Shown: positions 34,475-41,972 of the stretch, piece after piece | Position numbering within the stretch: position 1 is the stretch's first letter | Layout: each line of letters starts with the position of its first letter | Assembly: GCF_900119315.1 (NCBI RefSeq) | Contig: NZ_LT827010.1 | Span: 4,249,001-4,313,000, forward strand | From: Actinoplanes sp. SE50/110 | GTDB lineage: Bacteria; Actinomycetota; Actinomycetes; Mycobacteriales; Micromonosporaceae | Reading direction: 5' to 3' | DNA: 64,000 bases | Made by a program: the position numbers and the translations under genes | The notes under the pieces: generated by a model | What the model saw: only the letters and a program-made list of their open reading frames with translations | The model's database searches: none | Told to the model about the DNA's origin: nothing

Positions 34475-35397
34475 GTCGCTGAGGCTCGCTCATTTCTGAC
34501 CATGAGCTCCGCCCTGGTCGGTGGGGTGGCGCCGGCCCGCGCAACCGTGAGCCCCGCGACCAGAGCCGCATGGCTGAGCACCGCTCGGAGGTCTTCGCCG
34601 GTGATGGCGTGCAGCCGTGGCCGGGCGGCGGCGCCGAGTAGCCCTCGTTCCCCCAGTCCGTCGAGCAGCCCGGACATGAAGGCGTCCCCGGCCCCGACGG
34701 TGTCAACGACGCTGACGGCCACCGGCGGGACAGTCACCTGGACCTCCCCGGCGATCGCCAGCGCGCCTTGGGCTCCCAGGGTCACGCAGACCAGGGCGGG
34801 TCCGAGGGCGAGCAGGTGCCGGGCCGCGTTGAGCGCCGGCATGCCGGGGTAGAGCCAGGCCAGGTCTTCGTCGCTGGCCTTTACCACGTCGGATCCGGCG
34901 ACGATCGACTCCACTCGAGTGCGGCAGTCGTCCGGGTCGCCGATCAGCGCCGGCCGGATGTTCGGGTCGTAGCTGACCGTCATGGCGTCCCGGCGGTCCA
35001 CCAGCAACCGCTCGACGTCGCCGCCGCCCGGTGCCATCAGCGCCGCGATCGACCCGGTGTGCAGATGCCGAGCGGTCTCGGCGGGTGCCGGACCGCCCGG
35101 CCAGCGCGGCCACTCGACGGCGAAGTCGTAGCGCGCCGACCCGTCCGGCTGGATTGCGGCCAGCGCCCGGGAGGTCACTCCGGCGATCGGTGCCAGCAGG
35201 TCGACGCCCGAGCCGGTGAGGTGCGCGCGCAGCAGGTCACCGGCCGGGTCGGCGCCCAGGTGGGTCCACAGGCCGACGTCGTTGCCGAGCCGGCCCAGCC
35301 CGACCGCCACGTTGGCCGGGCTGCCGCCGGGCAGTTCCCGCTGCTCGTCGGAGATGACGTCGAGGATGGACTCGCCGACGACCAGGAATCGCCTCAT
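34471..35397 (-). CDS. PfkB family sugar kinase, probable fructokinase
   Basis: A 308-residue ribokinase-type kinase. It begins RFLVVGESILDVI, has ELPGGSPANVAVGLGRLG (PfkB signature 1) and VSVVDTVGAGDAFMSGLLDG (signature 2 with the catalytic D in GAGD). These identify ATP-dependent phosphorylation of a sugar hydroxyl. Its ATG overlaps the stop of the epimerase/isomerase gene (ATGA), so the two are made together. If that enzyme is a mannose isomerase, the substrate here is fructose. It is the last gene of the operon starting at 38648. Confidence 0.88.
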   Translation of the reverse strand: MRRFLVVGESILDVISDEQRELPGGSPANVAVGLGRLGNDVGLWTHLGADPAGDLLRAHLTGSGVDLLAPIAGVTSRALAAIQPDGSARYDFAVEWPRWPGGPAPAETARHLHTGSIAALMAPGGGDVERLLVDRRDAMTVSYDPNIRPALIGDPDDCRTRVESIVAGSDVVKASDEDLAWLYPGMPALNAARHLLALGPALVCVTLGAQGALAIAGEVQVTVPPVAVSVVDTVGAGDAFMSGLLDGLGERGLLGAAARPRLHAITGEDLRAVLSHAALVAGLTVARAGATPPTRAELMVRNERASAT

Positions 35398-36593
35398 CGG
35401 ACCGCTCCGTTCGCGCACGCCGCGGCGAGACCTGGGGAGAGCGGCGCCCGGGGGAGCAGCATCGCCTGCACGGCGTGGTAGAGGTCCGGCTTGCCGGACC
35501 ACGTCGTCGCGGCCGGCTGGTTGTCGGTGTCCAGCTCGTGCCACCACGAGCCCTGTTGCACGTCCACGAAGTTCCCTCGCACATAGTCCGACCAGATCGA
35601 AAACCACCGGGCAAAATCCTCTTCGCCGGTACGTGTGTGCAGCGCTGCCGCGGCCGCGATCGCCTCGGCCGCGACCCAGTGCATCCGTTGCCGCACCACG
35701 GGCGTGCCGTCCCAGTCAGTGGTGTAGACGAAGCCGGGTGCGCCGTCGACCGCCCATCCGTCCTCGACCGCCCGGGCGAACAGGGCTCGAGCGGCCGGCA
35801 GCAGCCAGTCCGGTGACGCCGGGCCCAGCGCGGCTTCCAGGTGCAAGATCAGCCGCGACCATTCCAGCGCGTGCCCGACGGTCGCCCCGTACGGCTGGAA
35901 CGGGTCGTCCGGCCGATCCCGGTGATAGTCCAGCCGCGCGTTCCATCGCGCGTCGAAGTGTTCCGGCAGCCGCCATCCGTGTTCTCGCCCCCGGCTGACG
36001 GCTCGTTCGCTGATCGCCAGCGCACGGTCCAGGCAGTCTGTCCGCCCGGTGGCGTCGTACGCGGCGAGCATCGCCTCGACCGCGTGCATGTTGGCGTTCA
36101 GCCCCCGGTAGTCGTCGAGGCGCTGCCAGCCGGTGTCCCAGGCGTCGGCGAACATCTGGTGCACGGGGTCCCAGAAGTGGCGCACCAGAGTGTCGAGCGC
36201 CCTGGTCAGCAGGGCCGGCGCGCCCGGACGCCGGGCGATGGTGGCGGTCGACGCTGCCAGGACGACGAAGGCGTGGTCGTAGCACGACTTTCCGGCGGCT
36301 GGCAGCCCGTCCGGGGAGACCGAGGGGTGCCAGCCGCCGTGCTCGCGGTCAGCTAGAACGCCGGTGAGGCCGGCCAGCGCGGCGTCGGTCAGCGGACCGG
36401 CTCCCGGTACGCCGAGCAGGTCGCCCAGGCTGTAGACGTGCGCCATCCGGGCGGTGATCCAGGTGTGCACGGGTGCGTCGAGATCGGGGGTTCCGTCGGT
36501 CCGCAGCCAGGCCGCGCCGCCGAGCGGATGGGGGAAGGCACGGCCGAAGTCGAGCAGACGCTGGACGGTGTCCGCCGGAGGTGTGGTGCTCAA
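35394..36593 (-). CDS. AGE-family sugar isomerase/epimerase, probable D-mannose isomerase
   Basis: A 399-residue protein with the alpha/alpha-barrel pattern of N-acylglucosamine 2-epimerases, YihS and mannose isomerases: FPHPLGGAAWLRTDG, HVYSLGDLLG, GKSCYDHAFVVLAAS, RGLNANMHAVEAMLA, GATVGHALEWSRL and MHWVAAEAIAA, with the conserved histidines. A free-sugar isomerase is favoured because the gene is coupled to a PfkB kinase and lies next to mannan-degradation genes; epimerase activity cannot be excluded. The TTG at 36593 is chosen, with AAGGAG 9 bases upstream. Confidence 0.78.
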   Translation of the reverse strand: MSTTPPADTVQRLLDFGRAFPHPLGGAAWLRTDGTPDLDAPVHTWITARMAHVYSLGDLLGVPGAGPLTDAALAGLTGVLADREHGGWHPSVSPDGLPAAGKSCYDHAFVVLAASTATIARRPGAPALLTRALDTLVRHFWDPVHQMFADAWDTGWQRLDDYRGLNANMHAVEAMLAAYDATGRTDCLDRALAISERAVSRGREHGWRLPEHFDARWNARLDYHRDRPDDPFQPYGATVGHALEWSRLILHLEAALGPASPDWLLPAARALFARAVEDGWAVDGAPGFVYTTDWDGTPVVRQRMHWVAAEAIAAAAALHTRTGEEDFARWFSIWSDYVRGNFVDVQQGSWWHELDTDNQPAATTWSGKPDLYHAVQAMLLPRAPLSPGLAAACANGAVR

Positions 36594-36624
36594 TGCAGGT
36601 CGCTCCTTCAAGCGGGAAGCGCGG

Positions 36625-37464
36625 TCAGCCGGTGCTGTCGCGTTCGACGATGTGGGCCTGGGGCGCCTCATAGACGTTGTCTGCCGAGTTCTGGCGCATC
36701 GCGTCGAGAACGGCGGTGGCCGCGATCTCGCCGATCCGTCCGACGTCGTGGCTCATCGCGGAGAGTGCCGGCCGGGCGAGCTGGCACTGCGCGGAGTCGT
36801 CCCAGGCCACGACGGAGAGGTCGCCGGGGACGCGGAGGCCCCGCTTGATCATCGTCTCCAGTCCGCTGAGCGCCATCACGTCGTTGTCGTAGACGATCGC
36901 GGTCGGCGGGACCGGATGCGCGGCCAGTAATCGGGCGGTGGTGACCCGGCCGGACTCCTGCGAGTAGTCGCCCTCGGCACCGATCAGCGTGACGCCCCGG
37001 GCGGCAGCCTCGGCCTGGAAGCCGCCGAGCCGCAGCTGGGTGTGTGCGAGCGAGCGTGGTCCGCTGACGTGGCCGACGACGGTGTGGCCGCGGTCGGCGA
37101 GGAAGCGGATCGCTTCGCGCGCCGATCCGGCGTCGTCGGTCCAGACGGTGGGCAGCCCGTCCGCGGTGGACGGGTCGCCGATCACGACGGCCGGCAGGCG
37201 GAGCTTGCGGACCAGCTCGACGCGGTCGTCGCCGGGGCTGAGGTCCACCATGATGACGCCGCCGACTCGCTGTTCGGCCGACCACTGCTCGTAGGTGGCC
37301 TTCTCAGCGGCGTGGTCGGTGACCACTTTGACCAGCACCGAGATTCCGGCCGGGATCAGCAGCCGTTCCAGGCCCTCGATGAATTCGTGGTAGTACGGTT
37401 CCTCGCCGAGCACCTGCGAGGCCCGGGCCAGCACGAGGCCGACGCGCCGTGGCCGTGGTGTCAC
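36625..37464 (-). CDS. LacI-type sugar sensor lacking a helix-turn-helix (copy 2)
   Basis: A 279-residue paralogue of the protein at 15820-16647, with the same opening (RRVGLVLARASQVLGEEPYY) and closing (AHIVERDSTG) and no DNA-binding domain. The GTG at 37464 follows GGAGGA with the same spacing as its paralogue. An ATG at 37494 that overlaps the ROK stop is an alternative and would add only ten residues, still not a helix-turn-helix. It sits between the ROK regulator and the sugar isomerase gene in one operon. Ligand binding without DNA binding is inferred from the sequence. Confidence 0.82.
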   Translation of the reverse strand: MTPRPRRVGLVLARASQVLGEEPYYHEFIEGLERLLIPAGISVLVKVVTDHAAEKATYEQWSAEQRVGGVIMVDLSPGDDRVELVRKLRLPAVVIGDPSTADGLPTVWTDDAGSAREAIRFLADRGHTVVGHVSGPRSLAHTQLRLGGFQAEAAARGVTLIGAEGDYSQESGRVTTARLLAAHPVPPTAIVYDNDVMALSGLETMIKRGLRVPGDLSVVAWDDSAQCQLARPALSAMSHDVGRIGEIAATAVLDAMRQNSADNVYEAPQAHIVERDSTG

Positions 37465-37490
37465 TGGTTCCTCCATCTTGGGAATGTTTC

Positions 37491-38648
37491 TCATGAGGAG
37501 CGTCCTGGGGTGTGGCCGGGTGCGACGGACGCTTGGATGACGAGCACCGCGGCACCGATACCGGCGGCGTCGCGGGGCTGGGCGGAGATCTCGACGGTCA
37601 CGCTGTGCTGGTGCCGGGAGTGCGCGGTCCGGTCCAGGTGGGTGCGCAGCCGGCGGGCGAAGATCGATCCGGCGAGCGCGACGCCCGGCCCGGTGAGCAC
37701 GATCCGGCCGAGATCGAGCAGGTTGACCACCGAGGTCGCGGCCGTGCTGAGCCACCCGGCCGCCTGATCCAGTACGGCATAGGCATCCGTGTCGCCGTTG
37801 ACCGCGGCCCGCGCGATCGCCTCGTACGCGGCGGACTCGGTGCCGTCCAAGGGCAGCCGGGCCCGCAGCTCCGGCAATTCGCGGGCAGCCTCGACGATCG
37901 CCCGGGTCGACGCGTACTGCTGCAGACAGCCCTGGTTGCCGCACGGGCAGGGGCGGCCCTCGTGGTGGATCGACATGTGGCCGAACGCTCCGGCGCCGAA
38001 GCTGGCGCCGCGGAACAGCGCGCCGCCGAAGACCAGCCCGGCGCTGATCTCGTTGCCCAGGTAGACGCAGCCGAACACCTGGTCGCGGGAGACCCGGCGG
38101 CTCCAGAACTCGCCGAGCGCCGCGGCCGCCGCGTCGTTCTCGACGAGAACCGGCACCCCGATGCGGTCCACCAGGCCAGGGCGCACTTCGGGCGGCCAGG
38201 CGCCGGGCGCCACGACGGCCAGGCCCTCGATGCGGTCCCGGGGCAGGTCGAGACCGGCGGTGAAGTGCTCGAACCGGTCGGCCAGCCGGTCGGCGTGCCA
38301 CGGTTCATCGGGTAGCAGGGGGACGACCTCGCGGCCGACCACGCCGCCGGTGAGGTCGACCGCGACGCAGGTGACGGTCTCCGGGCCGAGGTGGAAGCCG
38401 ATGCCGAAGCGGTTGGCCGGGTTGATCGCGATGAGCTTGCGGGGCCGGCCGTGCGCCGAGTCGAGCGAGCCGATCTCGTGAATGATGCCGTCGGTGATGA
38501 GCTCGCGCACGATGTTGGAGATCGACGGCTGGGTGAGGCCGGTCAGGTCGACGAGCTCACCCCGACTGATGGTCACCGCGGAGCGGATGACGTCGACGAT
38601 CAGGGCGCGGCTTCCGGGCCCCGCGGCGGGCGCTTCTCGACGTGCCAT
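37491..38648 (-). CDS. ROK family transcriptional regulator (copy 2), altered sugar site
   Basis: A 385-residue paralogue of the ROK protein at 16729-17907. The winged helix is almost identical (ISRGELVDLTGLTQPSISNI). The cysteine cluster CPCGNQGC is kept, but two sugar-site glutamates are lost: ExGH reads AFGH, and GCxE reads GCLQ. It may therefore respond to another ligand, or rely on the HTH-less LacI-type partner encoded next. The ATG at 38648 matches the paralogue's start; a GTG at 38660 overlaps the ribosome binding site. It is divergent from the importer operon, with operator C between them. Confidence 0.88.
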   Translation of the reverse strand: MARREAPAAGPGSRALIVDVIRSAVTISRGELVDLTGLTQPSISNIVRELITDGIIHEIGSLDSAHGRPRKLIAINPANRFGIGFHLGPETVTCVAVDLTGGVVGREVVPLLPDEPWHADRLADRFEHFTAGLDLPRDRIEGLAVVAPGAWPPEVRPGLVDRIGVPVLVENDAAAAALGEFWSRRVSRDQVFGCVYLGNEISAGLVFGGALFRGASFGAGAFGHMSIHHEGRPCPCGNQGCLQQYASTRAIVEAARELPELRARLPLDGTESAAYEAIARAAVNGDTDAYAVLDQAAGWLSTAATSVVNLLDLGRIVLTGPGVALAGSIFARRLRTHLDRTAHSRHQHSVTVEISAQPRDAAGIGAAVLVIQASVAPGHTPGRSS

Positions 38649-38733
38649 GGGGCGCGCCACCTCCGTTTTCTGTCCCGAACGCGGCGCGGAGGGAGAACCG
38701 CTCCCGCACGAGACGGTCAGATTACAGCACCGA

Positions 38734-38782
38734 ATAAATTAATAATCTAATCTTGACACCGACGTAACGTCCGTCTCATGCT
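38734..38782 (+). promoter_or_regulatory. Mannan-regulon promoter and operator, site C
   Basis: AT-rich palindrome ATAAATTAATAATCTAA (38734-38750), TTGACA (38753-38758), an 18-base spacer and CATGCT (38777-38782). It drives the importer operon starting at 38825. From the palindrome through the -10 box it is strikingly like site D, including GTAACG in the spacer. It could also control the divergent ROK gene at 38648. Confidence 0.75.
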
Positions 38783-38824
38783 GGGCGCTCCACAGCGAGC
38801 TGATCCAGCAGGACGGATATCGGC

Positions 38825-40138
38825 ATGATCAATAGAAGGACGTTCCTCGGCCTCGGCACGGTCGCGGCCCTGGCGCTCACCGCCGGGTGCACCGGCGGCG
38901 CGAGCGACGACACCGGCACCAGCGGCGACTTCTCCGGCGACATCAAGGGCAACATCACTGTTCTGACCAACCGGACCGACCTGGTCAGCACGACGCTGCC
39001 GGAATACGCCAAGAAGTTCGAGGCCAAGTACCCCGGTACGAAGGTCACCTTCCAGGGCGTCACCAACTACGACGACGACGTGACCACCCAGCTCAGCAGC
39101 GGCGACTACGGCGACGTGCTGATGATCCCGGGCACCGCCGCCGTCGACCAGTACAGCCAGTTCTTCGAGCCGCTCGGCACCCAGGACGAGCTCAAGGCCA
39201 AGTACCGATTCCTCGGCCCGGCCACCTACAACGGTCAGGTGTACGGACTGTCGGTCGGCGGCATCGCCAAGGGCTTCGTGATCAACAAGCGGATCTGGGC
39301 GCAGGCCGGGATCACCACCCCGCCGAAGACCCCGGAGGAGTTCGTCGACGGGCTCAAGGCGATCGCCGCCAAGACCGGTGCGATCCCGTATTACACCAAC
39401 TACAAGGACGGCTGGCCACTGGGGGAGTGGAACAGCTATCGGGCCGTTCTCGGCGACCCGGAGATCAACGAGAAGTTCCCGGCCGATGCCAGCCCCTGGC
39501 AGCCCGGGAAGATCCAGTACATCACCGACAGCCTGCTCTACGACATCGTGCACAACAAGCTCAGCGAGAAGGACCCGCTGACGACCAACTGGGAGAGCTC
39601 CAAGCCGATGCTCGCCAGCGGCAAGGTCGCGACCATGCTGCTCGGCTCGTGGGCCGTCCCGCAGATCCAGGAAGCCGCCAAGAGTGCCAAGGCGGACCCG
39701 GCCGACATCGGCTTCTGGCCGTTCCCGTACCAGACCGGCGGCAAGTTCCACACCGCCATCGACGGTGACAAGCTCGCCGCGGTCAGCAAGAACTCCAAGA
39801 ACAAGGCGACCGCCAAGGCCTGGCTCGACTTCTTCGTCAACGAGTCCGGCTTCGCCGCCGACCAGCAGGCCATCCCGCCGGCCGTCTCCCAGCCGCTACC
39901 CAAGGGCCTGCAGGAGTTCACCGCCACCGGCGTCGAGCTGATCGAGGTGCCGGCCGCCACTACGAACGCCGGCAAGGAGGACGAGATCATCCGGACGTCG
40001 GAGATCGACCTGAAGGGCCCGATCTACCGGCAGAAGCTGGTCGACATCGCGCGCGGCGCCGCCAAGGGTGACAAGGAGTCCTACTTCGCCGACCTGAACA
40101 AGCGGTGGAGTGCCGCCCAGAGCCAGGTCATGAAGTGA
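38825..40138 (+). CDS. ABC transporter sugar-binding lipoprotein
   Basis: A 437-residue solute-binding protein of the CUT1 sugar family. The N-terminus INRRTFLGLGTVAALALTAGC carries twin arginines and the lipobox LTAGC, so it is probably a lipoprotein. The mature chain has ITVLTNRTDLV, AKKFEAKYPGTKVTF and AVSKNSKNKATAKAWLDFF segments typical of family 1 binding proteins. It is the first gene of a five-gene operon with overlapping ends and lies 43 bases after the -10 box of site C. Manno-oligosaccharides are the expected ligands, from the neighbouring GH2 and GH5 genes. Confidence 0.9.
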   Translation: MINRRTFLGLGTVAALALTAGCTGGASDDTGTSGDFSGDIKGNITVLTNRTDLVSTTLPEYAKKFEAKYPGTKVTFQGVTNYDDDVTTQLSSGDYGDVLMIPGTAAVDQYSQFFEPLGTQDELKAKYRFLGPATYNGQVYGLSVGGIAKGFVINKRIWAQAGITTPPKTPEEFVDGLKAIAAKTGAIPYYTNYKDGWPLGEWNSYRAVLGDPEINEKFPADASPWQPGKIQYITDSLLYDIVHNKLSEKDPLTTNWESSKPMLASGKVATMLLGSWAVPQIQEAAKSAKADPADIGFWPFPYQTGGKFHTAIDGDKLAAVSKNSKNKATAKAWLDFFVNESGFAADQQAIPPAVSQPLPKGLQEFTATGVELIEVPAATTNAGKEDEIIRTSEIDLKGPIYRQKLVDIARGAAKGDKESYFADLNKRWSAAQSQVMK

Positions 40139-41070
40139 CGAGCCAGGTCATTCCCGGTGCCCGGCCCGCCACCACGGCGGGCCGGGCGGCCGGCAAGCCC
40201 CGCCGGCGCCGTTTCTGGCAGACCCCCTACGTGTACGTCGCGCCGGCGCTGATCCTGCTGATCGTCTTCACGTACGTGCCGGTCGGCAACATGATCTGGT
40301 ACAGCTTCCACAAGTGGGACGGCCTGGACGTCACCATGGACCCGGTCGGCCTGGACAACTACGTCCGGGTGTTCACCGACGAGCAGTACTGGCACGTCTT
40401 CCTGATCAGCCTCTACTACTTCGTCGCGTCGTTCGCGCAGATCGCGATCGCCCTGTACTTCGCGGTGGTGCTCTCGTTCAAGGTCCGGTTCAAGAATCTG
40501 TTCAAGGGCATCCTGTTCTTCCCGTACCTGCTCAACGGGGTCGCGGTCGGCTTCGTGTTCCTCTACCTGTTCCAGCCGGACGGCACTTTGGACACGCTGC
40601 TCGGTGCGGTCGGGCTCGGCGGGCACACCCAGCTCTGGCTCGGTGACCCGGACATTGCCAACATCTCGCTGGCCGGCACCTCGGTGTGGCGGTTCACCGG
40701 GCTTAACTTCGTGCTGTTCCTCGGCGCGATCCAGTCGATCCCGGGCGAGATCTACGAGGCCGCCGAGATCGACGGGGCGAACCGGTGGCACCAGTTCCGG
40801 CACATCATCGTGCCCGGCATCCGGCGGATCATCAGCCTCTCCTTCATCCTGGCGATCTCCGGCAGCCTCAGCGTCTTCGAGATCCCGTTCATCATGACCG
40901 GCGGCGCGAACGGCACCCGCACGTTCGTCGTCCAGGCCTATCAGACGGCGTTCCAGTTCCGGCAGATCGGCTTGGCCTCGGCCATGGCGGTCGTGCTGCT
41001 GCTGATCGTCCTGCTGATCACCTGGGTGCAGCGCCGGGTCCTGCCCGACGAGGAGGTGACCCTGTCGTGA
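40135..41070 (+). CDS. ABC sugar transporter permease 1 (CUT1 type)
   Basis: A 311-residue permease with six hydrophobic segments (first: YVYVAPALILLIVFTYVPVG) and the EAA loop EIYEAAEIDGANRWHQF that contacts the ATPase. The GTG at 40135 overlaps the stop of the binding-protein gene by GTGA. The operon has no ATPase gene; in actinomycetes such importers commonly share a MsiK-type ATPase encoded elsewhere. Confidence 0.92.
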   Translation: MTSQVIPGARPATTAGRAAGKPRRRRFWQTPYVYVAPALILLIVFTYVPVGNMIWYSFHKWDGLDVTMDPVGLDNYVRVFTDEQYWHVFLISLYYFVASFAQIAIALYFAVVLSFKVRFKNLFKGILFFPYLLNGVAVGFVFLYLFQPDGTLDTLLGAVGLGGHTQLWLGDPDIANISLAGTSVWRFTGLNFVLFLGAIQSIPGEIYEAAEIDGANRWHQFRHIIVPGIRRIISLSFILAISGSLSVFEIPFIMTGGANGTRTFVVQAYQTAFQFRQIGLASAMAVVLLLIVLLITWVQRRVLPDEEVTLS

Positions 41071-41972
41071 CCACTGCGACCCGCACACCCCGGCACGCGT
41101 CCCCGAGGCCGCCGGCCCCGGTCAAGCGCGGTGGCGGCCGCGACCTGGCCGTCGCCCGGACGGCGACCACCGCGAAATACGTCTCCCTGGTACTGGCGTC
41201 GCTGGTGGTACTGATCCCGCTGGTGGTCGTCCTGTTCGCCTCGCTCAAGACGCACGTCGAGTACAACAGCACCGGCCCGCTCACGCCGCCGCACAACTGG
41301 CTGAACTTCCACAACTTCGCGACCGCGTGGACCGCGGGGGACATGTTGCGCGGCTTCTGGAACACCACCTTCATCCTGGTGGTGTCGCTGACCGGCACCG
41401 TCGCGATCGGCACGCTTGCGGCGTACGCGATAAGTCGTTTCGTCTTTCCCTTCAAGCGCCTGGTGCTGGGCCTGTTCCTGGTCGCCGCGTTGGTGCCCGG
41501 AGTGACCACGCAGGTGGCCACCTATCAGATCGTCAAGTCGATGGGCCTGGTCAACACCTCATGGTCGGCCATCGTGCTGTTCATGGGCACCGACATCGTG
41601 TCGATCTACATCTTCATCCAGTTCATGCAGTCGATTCCGCAGAGCCTGGACCAGGCCGCGATGATCGACGGCGCCGGCCGGTTCACCATCTATCGCAAGG
41701 TGATCCTGCCGCTGATGAAACCGGCGATCGCCACCGTCGTGATCATCAAGGGCATCGCCATCTACAACGAGTTCTACATCCCCTTCCTCTATCTGCGTTC
41801 ACCAAACCTCAGTGTCATCTCCACCGCGCTGTTCCGGTTCAAGGGCCCCTACGGAGCGCAGTGGGAGACCATCGCCGCCTGCACGATGATCGTCATCGTC
41901 CCGACCGTGGTGATCTTCCTGCTGCTGCAGCGCTTCATCTACAACGGCATCACCGCGGGAGCCACGAAATGA
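41067..41972 (+). CDS. ABC sugar transporter permease 2 (CUT1 type)
   Basis: A 301-residue permease with six hydrophobic segments and the EAA loop QSLDQAAMIDGAGRFTIYRK. The first 30 residues are polar and basic. The GTG at 41067 overlaps the stop of permease 1 (GTGA), and its own stop overlaps the ATG of the beta-mannosidase gene, so dosage of all components is linked. Confidence 0.92.
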   Translation: MTTATRTPRHASPRPPAPVKRGGGRDLAVARTATTAKYVSLVLASLVVLIPLVVVLFASLKTHVEYNSTGPLTPPHNWLNFHNFATAWTAGDMLRGFWNTTFILVVSLTGTVAIGTLAAYAISRFVFPFKRLVLGLFLVAALVPGVTTQVATYQIVKSMGLVNTSWSAIVLFMGTDIVSIYIFIQFMQSIPQSLDQAAMIDGAGRFTIYRKVILPLMKPAIATVVIIKGIAIYNEFYIPFLYLRSPNLSVISTALFRFKGPYGAQWETIAACTMIVIVPTVVIFLLLQRFIYNGITAGATK

